Below, in pieces: positions 34,099-41,394 of a stretch of DNA of 47,766 nucleotides; the stretch's first letter is position 1, and each line of letters opens with the position of its first letter. Below the pieces are notes generated by a model. The model searched no databases and had not been told where the DNA came from. It saw only the letters and a program-made list of their open reading frames with translations. A program made the translations under genes and the position numbers. Location of the stretch: NCBI GenBank assembly GCA_023663285.1, contig JAMPHT010000019.1, positions 1 through 47,766 on the forward strand. Reading direction: 5' to 3'. Source of the DNA: Bacillota bacterium. Lineage in GTDB: Bacteria; Bacillota; Clostridia; Lachnospirales; Lachnospiraceae.

Positions 34099-35514
34099 AT
34101 GTTTTGTTATAACTGCGGATGTCAGCTGTCGGAGCATGATTTTTGCACTGCCTGCGGGGCGGATGTATATCTTTACAAGAGGATTATGTTTGTCTCCAAT
34201 ATGTATTACAACGACGGTCTGGAAAAGGCGGAAGTCAGGGACCTGACCGGTGCGATCACCAGCTTGCGGCAAAGTCTGAAATTTAATAAAAATAATATCG
34301 ACGCCCGGAACCTGCTGGGGCTTGTGTATTTTGAGACGGGAGAGGTGGTGGCTGCGCTCAGCGAGTGGGTCATCAGTAAGAATCTGCGTCCGGAGAAAAA
34401 TATAGCGGACGATTATATCAATCGGCTGCAGTCTAATTCCGGCAGACTGGATTCCATCAACCAGACCATCAAGAAGTACAATCAGGCGCTGGTGTACTGC
34501 CAGCAGGACAGCAGGGATCTGGCTGTCATTCAGCTGAAAAAGGTCCTCTCGCTGAATCCCCGTTTTATCCGGGCCCACCAGCTGCTGGCGCTGCTGTATA
34601 TGGACAGCGAACAGTGGGAGCGGGCGGAGCGGGAGCTTCGCAAATGTATTGATATTGACAGGAATAACACCAAGACTCTGCGTTACATGAAGGAAGTGGA
34701 GCTGATGCTGGTGCCGGACGAGACGGTGAAGCAGTCCGGCGGGAAGCGCAGGAAGGATGAGACTGTGCGCTATGTCAGCGACAACGAGATGATCATCCAG
34801 CCGCTGAATGTAAAAGAGCCCAAAAGCGGCGGCGTGTCCACCCTGGTCAATCTGGGGATAGGTCTGGTGATCGGACTTGCCGTCACCTACTTTCTGCTGG
34901 TGCCTGCAGCTCAGTCCAACACAAAGACCCAGATGCAGGAGGAGACCAGAAAGATCAGCAATGAATCCGACGCCAGAGCCGTCCGTATCCAGGAGTTGGA
35001 GAGTGAGGCGGAGAAGTTAAGCAGCCGGATCGATGAGCTGACGGGGGAAATAGAAAGCTTTACGGGAGCCGGGGGCACGGTACAGACCTATGACAGCCTG
35101 CTGACGGTGGCGGCCGATTACCTGACGAACCAGGACAATATGGCCACCGCTGCGGATCTGGAAAATATTGCCCAGTTGATCGATCTGGGGAGTACCTCCG
35201 AGGGATTTCAGAGCCTGTATCAGACCCTGCGGGGCGTCATCGGGCCGGAGCTGGCGGTGACCTATTACGACGAGGCTTACGAGTATTTCCGGCATGAAGA
35301 ATATCCTGCGGCCATCGAGTCCTTTGAAAGGGCAGTGTATTATGACGAGACCCATGCGGACGCCCTTTATTATCTGGCCAGGGCCTACCATGCGAACGGC
35401 AATGAGGAGGAGGCCGCAGAGACTTATCAGAAGATGCTGGAGCTGTTTCCTGACTCCAACAGGGTGAGCGACATAAGAGCCCGCCTGAGGGAGCTTGGGG
35501 TCACGGTAGATTGA
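34099..35514 (+). CDS. Zinc-ribbon TPR membrane protein
   Basis: The product is 471 aa. The N-terminal zinc ribbon is CYNCG...CTACG (residues 3-19). TPR-like helices run from about 35-205 (KAEVRDLTGAITSLRQSLKFN..., DLAVIQLKKVLSLNP, ERAERELRKCIDID). One membrane helix is at about 252-272 (VSTLVNLGIGLVIGLAVTYFLLV). A coiled coil follows (ETRKISNESDARAVRIQELESEAEKLSSRI) and then two more TPRs at the C-terminus (YFRHEEYPAAIESFERAVYYD, GNEEEAAETYQKMLELFPDS). It is probably anchored with the C-terminal TPRs outside. Function unknown. Confidence 0.75.
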   Translation: MFCYNCGCQLSEHDFCTACGADVYLYKRIMFVSNMYYNDGLEKAEVRDLTGAITSLRQSLKFNKNNIDARNLLGLVYFETGEVVAALSEWVISKNLRPEKNIADDYINRLQSNSGRLDSINQTIKKYNQALVYCQQDSRDLAVIQLKKVLSLNPRFIRAHQLLALLYMDSEQWERAERELRKCIDIDRNNTKTLRYMKEVELMLVPDETVKQSGGKRRKDETVRYVSDNEMIIQPLNVKEPKSGGVSTLVNLGIGLVIGLAVTYFLLVPAAQSNTKTQMQEETRKISNESDARAVRIQELESEAEKLSSRIDELTGEIESFTGAGGTVQTYDSLLTVAADYLTNQDNMATAADLENIAQLIDLGSTSEGFQSLYQTLRGVIGPELAVTYYDEAYEYFRHEEYPAAIESFERAVYYDETHADALYYLARAYHANGNEEEAAETYQKMLELFPDSNRVSDIRARLRELGVTVD

Positions 35515-35575
35515 CTGTTTGTGCCGCTGTGGGCGGCATGACCGGAAGTGCATAAATAAATGTAATTAAGATACA

Positions 35576-35617
35576 AAAGAAAAGGACCTGCGGGATACCG
35601 CGGGTTCTTTTCTTTGT
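35576..35617 (+). terminator. Terminator after the TPR gene
   Basis: AAAAGGACCTGCGG / CCGCGGGTTCTTTT around a 3-nt loop, then a T-rich tail (TTCTTTG). It separates the valS operon from spoIIA. Confidence 0.85.
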
Positions 35618-35669
35618 CTTATAGGAAACATTGTTGCGGAACGCAAAAAAACAGGAAGGGAGAGAGAAT

Positions 35670-35993
35670 ATGGAGCAGATCGCAGCGGAAGATTTTCAGG
35701 TGATAGACAATTGTCTGATGATAAGGCTGCCGGAGGAGGTAGACCATCACAGGGCGGGCTTTATCTGTGAGAATGCGGACAGGCTGTTGTGCAGGGAAAA
35801 TGTGTGCAACGTGGTCTTTGATTTTGAAAACACAAGGTTTATGGATTCCTCCGGCGTGGGGATCATTATGGGGAGACACCGGAAAATAGCCTGCTTTGGC
35901 GGGCGGGTCTTTTGTATTCATGCAGACAGGCAGATCAGGAGGATACTGACTGTCTCAGGACTGGAAAAAATTGTGGAGGTACTGGAATCATGA
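35670..35993 (+). CDS. spoIIAA: Anti-sigma F factor antagonist SpoIIAA
   Basis: 107 aa from the ATG at 35670 with GGGAGAGAG upstream. A STAS-domain protein: the unphosphorylated form binds SpoIIAB and frees sigma F in the forespore. The phosphorylation site is in [13 protein letters not shown] near residue 58. It is first in the spoIIAA-spoIIAB-sigF operon and overlaps spoIIAB by 4 nt (ATGA). Length and order match the family. Confidence 0.95.
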   Translation: MEQIAAEDFQVIDNCLMIRLPEEVDHHRAGFICENADRLLCRENVCNVVFDFENTRFMDSSGVGIIMGRHRKIACFGGRVFCIHADRQIRRILTVSGLEKIVEVLES

Positions 35994-36484
35994 AAAATGA
36001 AATGGAGCTTTTGTTTGATGCGGTCTCTGACAACGAGGGATTTGCCAGAGTGGCGGTGTCGGCGTTTGTGGCGGGCGCCAATCCCACCCTGGAGGAGTTG
36101 GCGGACATCAAGACCGCAGTTTCCGAGGCGGTGACAAATTCCATTATCCACGGATATGAAAATCTGTACGGATACGGCGGCGCCAAGGGGCAGCCTGCGG
36201 ACAGATCCCATGTCAACCCCGGCAAGGTGAGAGTTTACTGCCTTTTGGAGGACGCCATGCTACATATCCAGGTCACGGACAACGGCAGGGGAATCGAGAA
36301 CCTGGAGCAGGCCATGGAACCGTTGTATACCACGAAGCCTGAGCTGGAGCGGTCCGGTATGGGGTTTGCCTTCATGGAGGCATTCATGGACGACCTTGAG
36401 GTGGAAAGCCTGCCGGGGAAAGGAACCACGGTGCGGATGAAGAAAAAAATAGGCGTCGGCGACTGGATAGACAGAGAGGACTGA
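35990..36484 (+). CDS. spoIIAB: Anti-sigma F factor / serine kinase SpoIIAB
   Basis: 164 aa, slightly longer than the usual 140-150. It holds sigma F inactive and phosphorylates SpoIIAA. GHKL ATPase motifs: N-box [19 protein letters not shown]1 [12 protein letters not shown]2 [11 protein letters not shown]. An extra loop ([19 protein letters not shown]) sits between N- and G1-box and explains part of the length. It is followed 3 nt later by sigF. Confidence 0.95.
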   Translation: MKNEMELLFDAVSDNEGFARVAVSAFVAGANPTLEELADIKTAVSEAVTNSIIHGYENLYGYGGAKGQPADRSHVNPGKVRVYCLLEDAMLHIQVTDNGRGIENLEQAMEPLYTTKPELERSGMGFAFMEAFMDDLEVESLPGKGTTVRMKKKIGVGDWIDRED

Positions 36485-36487
36485 AGA

Positions 36488-36763
36488 ATGGAAGAAACGT
36501 CAGTACTGATTGCAAGGTCACAGGCAGGAGAAAAGGATGCAAGAGAAGTACTGATAGAAAAAAATCTGGGGCTGGTCCACCATATTGTACGGCGCTTTGC
36601 GGGAAGAGGCTACGATACGGAGGATCTGTTCCAGATCGGCACCATCGGCCTGATGAAGGCGATTGACAAGTTTGATCTGAAGCTGGGACTGCAGTTTTCC
36701 ACCTATGCGGTGCCGATGATATACTATAGGGGAGAAACTGGAAAATGGTACAAAACAGGATGA
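36488..36763 (+). pseudogene. sigF: sigF, 5' part only (forespore sigma factor), interrupted
   Basis: The first 78 codons are a clear SigF: RSQAGEKDAREVLIEKNLGLVHHIVRRFAGRGYDTEDLFQIGTIGLMKAIDKFD...FSTYAVPMI. A complete SigF is about 235-250 aa and continues ...GEIKRFLRDDG and regions 2.4, 3 and 4. Here the frame switches after codon 78 (about 36,720) to unrelated residues and stops at 36763. Regions needed for -10 and -35 recognition are missing, so the product cannot be an active sigma factor. Downstream sequence belongs to a phage-like element. Whether the 3' part lies beyond the right end of the element cannot be seen in this window. Confidence 0.92.
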
Positions 36764-36777
36764 TTTTGCTGTATAAT
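36746..36777 (+). promoter_or_regulatory. Element promoter A (TGGTACAA - N18 - TATAAT)
   Basis: TGGTACAA at 36746-36753, 18 nt, a perfect TATAAT at 36772-36777. It drives the first gene of the element and starts 26 nt after the junction. Confidence 0.65.
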
Positions 36778-36798
36778 TGAGATATGGAGGTAGGGAAA

Positions 36799-37065
36799 AT
36801 GGAAAGCAAGAGAAAAGTAACATGGGAAAGCCAGTCCGGCGGTAGCTGGACGGAGAAAATAGGAGCAGTAATTGCAGAAATCCCGGCGGGAGAAAGTGCT
36901 ATTGCTTATGTGCCGGAAACGGTGAAGAAAAGTCATATCAAATTTAAGGACGTGAGCGAAATAGATCGCGTCCTTGTGGCGGTTCCTGCAGGGAAAGACG
37001 GGCAGATCGCACATTACTATTGCCCGGCAAAATCAGTACTTATAATGCAGGGGAACGAATTATGA
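36799..37065 (+). CDS. Small hypothetical protein, first gene of the element
   Basis: 88 aa from the ATG at 36799; GGAGG lies 8 nt upstream. A mixed alpha/beta soluble protein (KVTWESQSGGSWTEKIGAVIAEIP, DRVLVAVPAGKDGQI). It overlaps the next gene by 4 nt. I do not recognise it. Confidence 0.65.
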   Translation: MESKRKVTWESQSGGSWTEKIGAVIAEIPAGESAIAYVPETVKKSHIKFKDVSEIDRVLVAVPAGKDGQIAHYYCPAKSVLIMQGNEL

Positions 37066-37430
37066 ACAGATGGATAAAATACAACCCAAATCCGAAAGAC
37101 CGCCGAGTGGGCGACTGCGCAATCAGGGCGTGCTGCAAGGCGACCGGGAAATCATGGGATAAGGTTTTTGATGAACTAACAGAAATCGCATTTTATCAGA
37201 AAGATATGCCATCCGCTAATAAGGTATGGGGCGATTACTTAAAGCAAAACGGATATGTTAGGGTTGAACCAGATTACCCCATGGATGTCCATAAGTTCTG
37301 CATGAATTTTCCACATGGCACTTATGTGTTGGGACTGGACGGCCATGTTGTGACGGTGGTTGACGGATTTTTTTACGACACATGGGATTCCTCAGAGAAG
37401 AATGTAATATATTACTGGGAGCATAGATAA
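37062..37430 (+). CDS. Papain-like cysteine-protease-fold protein (putative)
   Basis: 122 aa. It has RVGDCAIRACCKATG with a possible nucleophile Cys at about 19, then GHVVTVVDGFFYDTWDS with a possible His and Asp, the order Cys-His-Asp/Asn of C39/papain-like folds. There is no signal peptide. Such small proteins are often annotated only as hypothetical in clostridial phages. The catalytic reading is inference from the spacing of the residues. It starts at the ATGA overlap with the gene before. Confidence 0.6.
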   Translation: MNRWIKYNPNPKDRRVGDCAIRACCKATGKSWDKVFDELTEIAFYQKDMPSANKVWGDYLKQNGYVRVEPDYPMDVHKFCMNFPHGTYVLGLDGHVVTVVDGFFYDTWDSSEKNVIYYWEHR

Positions 37431-37517
37431 TTGCATCAATATTGTAATAGAATTAAAACTAATTGCAACCGCTCCGCGAAAATGATACAATCAAAGAAAA
37501 ATCCTGGAGGAACGGAA

Positions 37518-37820
37518 ATGGAAGAGAACAAAGAAACTTTGAATATTGCAAACGAATTGCTACAAGAAATGAAGCTTGCGGCCAAGCGGGCGCATATCGC
37601 CGTGATAACTGTCGCGGCGCTGTGGTTTTTGACAATCGCGGCCTTTATCTGGTATCTGTATCAGTATGACTTTACGGCGACAATAGAGCAGACCGGGGTA
37701 TATACGCTGCTGGATAGCCGTGGAAACGTCATATCATCCGACTTGACAGCAGATGACATAATCGAGATAGAAAGGATCCTGGAGCATGGCGAAAATCAAG
37801 GTAACGAAGAGCAGAACTAA
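37518..37820 (+). CDS. Small membrane protein of the element
   Basis: 100 aa from the ATG at 37518 (GGAGGAAC upstream). The soluble helical N-terminus has LNIANELLQEMKLAAKRAH; one membrane helix is at about 35-57 (VITVAALWFLTIAAFIWYLY); the C-terminal ~40 residues are acidic. This type is common in phage and integrated elements of Firmicutes, function unknown. Confidence 0.65.
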   Translation: MEENKETLNIANELLQEMKLAAKRAHIAVITVAALWFLTIAAFIWYLYQYDFTATIEQTGVYTLLDSRGNVISSDLTADDIIEIERILEHGENQGNEEQN

Positions 37821-37860
37821 GAAGAACGGAAAGAAAAGAGGGACAGTGAGAAAGAAATAA
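37786..37860 (+). CDS. 24-aa very basic peptide
   Basis: Starts inside the 3' end of the preceding gene (overlap 35 nt, other frame) and ends at a TAA 3 nt before the next ATG. It is about half Lys/Arg (MAKIKVTKSRTKK...). GGATCCTGGAG upstream gives a plausible ribosome binding site. A nucleic-acid-binding or neutralising role would fit the charge, but this is a guess. Confidence 0.45.
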   Translation: MAKIKVTKSRTKKNGKKRGTVRKK

Positions 37861-37862
37861 CC

Positions 37863-38072
37863 ATGGCGAAGAATATTATTCCTGATTTCAGTAGAGAGAA
37901 AAGAGAATATTTCAGACGGGAATGCAATTTTACGCCGCGGGAAGAGCAGCTTTTTGATCTGCGGAATCAGGAGTATTCCCTGGAGGAATGTGCCGTGATT
38001 ATGAATTGCAGTGATTCTACGGTCAGCAGGATTAGCAAGAGGATGCTCTGTAAGATTAAAGAGCAGATTTGA
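37863..38072 (+). CDS. Sigma-region-4-like helix-turn-helix protein
   Basis: 69 aa. LTPREEQLFDLR-like start (FTPREEQLFDLRNQEYSLEECAVIMNCSDSTVSRISKRML) has the layout of sigma factor region 4 / LuxR-like HTH: two helices and the recognition helix at SDSTVSRISKRM. It could read the -35-type element of the TGGTACA promoters found in this element (inference). It is followed by a terminator, so it ends the first operon. Confidence 0.7.
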   Translation: MAKNIIPDFSREKREYFRRECNFTPREEQLFDLRNQEYSLEECAVIMNCSDSTVSRISKRMLCKIKEQI

Positions 38073-38102
38073 CCGATTTTTGAAATATTTTTGAACAGAT
38101 TT

Positions 38103-38136
38103 AGACACTTATCTGACATGGTAAGTGTCTTTTTTA
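38103..38136 (+). terminator. Terminator of the first element operon
   Basis: AGACACTTA (38103-38111) pairs exactly with TAAGTGTCT (38122-38130), followed by TTTTT. Confidence 0.9.
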
Positions 38137-38268
38137 TGCCTTAAAATAGGATTATGGAAGAATTTACAGCAGGACTTTTTAATCTATGGGGCTATGTCCC
38201 AAACTATAAAAGCGCAAGTGACGGCATAATGCTTGATATGTTACTTGTATCTATGGAGGAAAAAGAGA

Positions 38269-38826
38269 ATGGCAGTCCTTACGAACAATCCGGCATTAAA
38301 CCAGCGGCTCATGCAGTTAGACCGGGAATACGAACAGCAGAGGTCTAACCTCATGCAGAGTTTTTACAACCAACCGACACAGATGATGCCGACACAAATG
38401 TCGGGAGCATCACAACAGCCCCCTCAGACAAATCAGGGACTAATCTGGGTGCAGGGAGAAGCGGCGGCACGGTCTTATCTTGTGGCGGCAGATAACACTG
38501 TTCTTTTGATGGACAGTGAGACCCCTGTTTTTTATTTGAAATCTGCTGACCGTTCCGGAATGCCACTTCCGTTAAGGGTATTTGATTACACAGAGCGTAC
38601 GCAGGACGCACCACAAGCAGCACAGAGCGTTCAAACTGACTTGGACGATAAATATGTCACAAGAGAAGAATATGACGCTCTGAACGGCAAATATGCGGAG
38701 ATTTTAGACCGATTAAATAACTTTCCTCCCACTCCTGTATATGCCGAGAATGGAGGAGAGTCAAAGGCGACAACAGCTAAATCAAGAGGCAAGGGAGGAA
38801 ATGCTGATGGCAAGTCCGATATTTAG
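38269..38826 (+). CDS. Hypothetical phage-type protein, Gln/Met-rich
   Basis: 185 aa from the ATG at 38269, with GGAGGAAAAAGAG upstream. It has an N-terminal helix (NPALNQRLMQLDREYEQQRSN), a Q/P/M-rich stretch (TQMMPTQMSGASQQPPQTNQ), a central segment LIWVQGEAAARSYLVAADNTVLLMDSETPVFYLKS and a Gly/Lys-rich tail. I know similar ORFs from clostridial phages, but no function is assigned. The 132-nt gap upstream contains no promoter that I can support. Confidence 0.6.
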   Translation: MAVLTNNPALNQRLMQLDREYEQQRSNLMQSFYNQPTQMMPTQMSGASQQPPQTNQGLIWVQGEAAARSYLVAADNTVLLMDSETPVFYLKSADRSGMPLPLRVFDYTERTQDAPQAAQSVQTDLDDKYVTREEYDALNGKYAEILDRLNNFPPTPVYAENGGESKATTAKSRGKGGNADGKSDI

Positions 38827-39043
38827 TGCTATGGGTGGAAAAATGGGAGGAATGGGCGGCAACAACCCTTTTGCAATGATACAGCAGTTTATTGATTTTG
38901 CAAACAATTTCAAGGGAAATCCCCAGCAGGAAGTCCAGAAACTTTTGCAATCGGGGCAAATGACACAAGAACAACTAAATGCTTTGCAAGGACAGGCAAC
39001 ACAGTTCCAACAGCTTTTAAACAGATTCCCACGACCAAGATAG
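38807..39043 (+). CDS. Hypothetical Gly/Met/Gln-rich small protein
   Basis: 78 aa from the ATG at 38807 (GGGAGGAA 6 nt upstream), overlapping the gene before it by 20 nt. FSAMGGKMGGMGGNNPFAMIQQF, then a helix with EVQKLLQSGQMTQEQLNALQGQATQFQQLL. The low-complexity head and amphipathic tail resemble small virion-associated proteins; function unknown. Confidence 0.6.
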   Translation: MASPIFSAMGGKMGGMGGNNPFAMIQQFIDFANNFKGNPQQEVQKLLQSGQMTQEQLNALQGQATQFQQLLNRFPRPR

Positions 39044-39096
39044 AGAGGTTTGCACTTTGACAACTGAATATTGGCAGTAGTTTGTGTACTTTAGAA

Positions 39097-39129
39097 TGGT
39101 ACAACCGCCGTCCCTATCCATAGTAAAAT
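39097..39129 (+). promoter_or_regulatory. Element promoter B (TGGTACAA - N19 - TAAAAT)
   Basis: TGGTACAA at 39097-39104, 19 nt, TAAAAT at 39124-39129. It lies upstream of the AAA+ ATPase gene. Confidence 0.55.
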
Positions 39130-39133
39130 ATAA

Positions 39134-39188
39134 ATATGGGGATAGTGATTGCAACACGAAAGCGGAAACCCTATCCGTTTCCCCATAT
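39134..39188 (+). promoter_or_regulatory. Structured leader with two competing hairpins
   Basis: ATATGGGGA (39134-39142) pairs with TCCCCATAT (39180-39188), while GGAAAC (39164-39169) pairs with GTTTCC (39177-39182). The two right arms overlap, so only one can form. It lies between promoter B and the AAA+ gene. Confidence 0.5.
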
Positions 39189-39220
39189 AACAATTAGGGG
39201 ATTGCAGAAAGGGGCGCAAT

Positions 39221-40132
39221 ATGGGTATGACAAGCAATATGCTTTCTGTCATACGGTATGTCGCAGAAAACGACTTACAGAAAGCGAAGCAGTATGCACT
39301 TTGTTGTTGTGCAGAGGACACTACACAAAAGAACAGGCACTATGTAGCGAGGTATAAGCAGTTACTTACAACTGGCGGCATGAATATGATTGAATTGCCG
39401 CATACTGTATCAAAATTCGCCACTATGGAAGATGTATCTATGACTTATATTGAGGATAGGTATTATCTGACGGATGGAGAAAAGAAACTGTTTGAACTGA
39501 TACGTGATATGAATGATGTTGCTTTACAGCTTATGGAAAAGCAGATACCGTATCTTAACGCTACCTTACTATATGGGGAAAGCGGCGTTGGAAAGACGGC
39601 TTTTTCAAAATATGTTGCTTACAAGTTGGAAACGCCGTATCTGTATGTGAATTTCTCGAAGATGTTAGACAGTTATTTGGGAGGAACGGCAAAGAACTTG
39701 ACCGCATTGTTTGAATATATCAATCAGCAAAAATGCGTGATTATGCTTGATGAAATAGACTGCATGGCAGGAAACAGGAAGTATTCAGATGGTGGAGCAT
39801 CTGCGGAAGTGTCACGGAGTGCCACTTGCCTATTACAGCTTTTGGATGCTGTTACAAACGACCATGTAATATTGGCGGCTACTAATCTGATTGATGATGT
39901 TGACCCCGCTGTAAAAAGGAGGTTCACGGAAAAACACGAAATGAAAAGGCTGACCGCTGATGAAAATTACTCTTTTATTTGTCAGTACATGGACAGCACG
40001 GGATTTGAGTATAACAAATTATCGGCGTTGGAATACGCAAAACAAAAGCACTCACAAGCGGAAATAATGACACACATAACAAGGTGTATAGCGCAAACGC
40101 TTATAAATAAAAAGTCCATAGTTGAATTTTAA
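39221..40132 (+). CDS. AAA+ ATPase of the element
   Basis: 303 aa from the ATG at 39221. An N-terminal ~50 residues have Cys and Lys in a helical segment. Walker A LLYGESGVGKTAFSKY is near residue 120, Walker B CVIMLDEIDCMAG near 168, sensor 1 VILAATNLIDDVDPAVKRRF near 220 (with the Arg finger region), then a lid domain. The closest general type is the FtsH/ClpX-like classic AAA fold. Partner unknown; in phage elements such ATPases can act in replication, packaging or remodelling. It has its own terminator. Confidence 0.8.
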   Translation: MGMTSNMLSVIRYVAENDLQKAKQYALCCCAEDTTQKNRHYVARYKQLLTTGGMNMIELPHTVSKFATMEDVSMTYIEDRYYLTDGEKKLFELIRDMNDVALQLMEKQIPYLNATLLYGESGVGKTAFSKYVAYKLETPYLYVNFSKMLDSYLGGTAKNLTALFEYINQQKCVIMLDEIDCMAGNRKYSDGGASAEVSRSATCLLQLLDAVTNDHVILAATNLIDDVDPAVKRRFTEKHEMKRLTADENYSFICQYMDSTGFEYNKLSALEYAKQKHSQAEIMTHITRCIAQTLINKKSIVEF

Positions 40133-40140
40133 AGCATAGA

Positions 40141-40174
40141 AACTACTGTCAATATTCGGCAGTAGTTTTTTATT
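40141..40174 (+). terminator. Terminator of the AAA+ gene
   Basis: AACTACTG (40141-40148) pairs with CAGTAGTT (40160-40167), followed by TTTTTATTTT. It overlaps the following promoter D. Confidence 0.9.
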
Positions 40175-40206
40175 TTGTACATAACTTTGCGCAGAGTTTG
40201 TAAATA
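40175..40206 (+). promoter_or_regulatory. Element promoter D (TTGTACAT - N18 - TAAATA)
   Basis: TTGTACAT at 40175-40182, 18 nt, TAAATA at 40201-40206, directly after the terminator of the previous gene. It is the fourth, least perfect copy of the element promoter motif. Confidence 0.5.
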
Positions 40207-40225
40207 AAATTTTTGGAGGTAAATT

Positions 40226-41020
40226 ATGGATTCAGGAATACCTATTACCATGAATGTTGAACCGAGCGGAAGCGGCAACAACGGCGGCGGCTTCGGTTGG
40301 GGCGGAGATGGCGCATGGTGGCTGATTGTGCTGTTTTTGTTCGTTTTTTGTGGCTGGGGAAACGGCGGCACATGGGGCAACAACGGCGGCGGTGCAAACG
40401 GCGCAGGATTCCAAGGGTACGCAACCAGAGCGGACATTAACGAAGGATTCGCTATGAACAACTTGCAGAGCGGAATTAACGCCATTCAGCAGGGTATCTG
40501 TGACGCAAGCTACGCTTTGAACAACGCAATCCAGAGCGGATTCAACACCACGAACATGAACATGATGCAGGGATTCAACGGCGTACAGTCTCAGATTTGC
40601 AATCTGGGCGCACAGCTTCAGCAGTGCTGCTGCAATATCCAGACACTGATTCAGGACGTAAATTACAATATGTCCATGCAGACAAATTCATTGCAGAACA
40701 CCATGAACACGAACACCCGTGACATCATCGACAGCCAGAACAACACCGGGCGTGCGATTCTGGACAAGCTGGCGCAGATGGAATATAACAGTCTGAACGA
40801 CAAATATCAGGCGGCACTTGCAGAGAATCAGGCGTTGCGCTTTGCGGCAAGCCAGACCTCACAGAACCAGTTCATCACGCAGGTCGGAAATGACATTGTA
40901 CAGCAGTTACAGCCAACGCCGAAACCGTGCTGGCTGACCTGTTCGCCGTATCAGAGCGCAACCATGTACGCTAATGCGTTGTCTGGGAATAATTGCAACT
41001 GCGGCGGCTGTGGCTGCTAA
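40226..41020 (+). CDS. Gly/Asn-rich one-TM protein with cysteine clusters
   Basis: 264 aa; GGAGGTAA 6 nt before the ATG. Residues 10-30 are Gly/Asn/Trp-rich, a membrane helix follows (about 32-44, WWLIVLFLFVFCGW), then another Gly/Asn-rich stretch (to 68), then a long Asn/Gln-rich helical region with repeats of LQ-x-x-I-N and FN-x-x-N-M (75-220), containing QQCCCN near 134. The C-terminus is CWLTCSPY ... CNCGGCGC, probably metal-binding or disulfide-forming. It resembles conserved proteins near capsid genes in gut Firmicutes phages; function unknown. Confidence 0.65.
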   Translation: MDSGIPITMNVEPSGSGNNGGGFGWGGDGAWWLIVLFLFVFCGWGNGGTWGNNGGGANGAGFQGYATRADINEGFAMNNLQSGINAIQQGICDASYALNNAIQSGFNTTNMNMMQGFNGVQSQICNLGAQLQQCCCNIQTLIQDVNYNMSMQTNSLQNTMNTNTRDIIDSQNNTGRAILDKLAQMEYNSLNDKYQAALAENQALRFAASQTSQNQFITQVGNDIVQQLQPTPKPCWLTCSPYQSATMYANALSGNNCNCGGCGC

Positions 41021-41103
41021 AAACTGAATAAGGATGTATCTTTCTAACCGTATGGGATTCCAGACGGTATAGAATGTTCGGCTTATGCCGTTATTACAAC
41101 GAT

Positions 41104-41131
41104 AGGGCAGGACATAGTTTCTGCCCTTTTA
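41104..41131 (+). terminator. Terminator after the Gly/Asn-rich gene
   Basis: GGGCAG - GACATAGTTT - CTGCCC followed by TTTT (41105-41130). Confidence 0.8.
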
Positions 41132-41146
41132 TGATTGGAGGGTAAT

Positions 41147-41380
41147 ATGAAAGAATTGATAGAGAAGAAGTTAGAAGAATATGGAAAGAAGATTCTTGCA
41201 AAAAGCGAGATGTCTATGGATGATGTAAATTTCCTTGTATTTTGGATGAATCGTCTGGAGATGAAAGAAAAAGCGGAGGCAGCAAAGGCAAATGAGGAAA
41301 TTCTGCGCGAAAAACAGGAAGCAAACAACAAGGCATGGCGTGAGCATATGTTTGGTATGCTTGAAAAAATGCCTAACTAA
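41147..41380 (+). CDS. Small helical charged protein
   Basis: 77 aa from the ATG at 41147; GGAGGG 5 nt upstream. Nearly all helix and rich in Lys/Glu, with a coiled-coil-like middle (RLEMKEKAEAAKANEEILREKQEANNK). Function unknown. Confidence 0.6.
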   Translation: MKELIEKKLEEYGKKILAKSEMSMDDVNFLVFWMNRLEMKEKAEAAKANEEILREKQEANNKAWREHMFGMLEKMPN

Positions 41381-41394
41381 AGGGGGTAAATAAT

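Noticed and set aside
35515-35669. SigH promoter of the spoIIA operon
   Set aside because: Expected from biology, but AGGAAAC...GGAACGCA has wrong spacing and poor -10. I cannot support a site.
38154-38348. Possible 64-codon gene after the first terminator of the element
   Set aside because: No clear ribosome binding site; its second half overlaps the well-supported gene at 38269 in another frame. Too weak to list.
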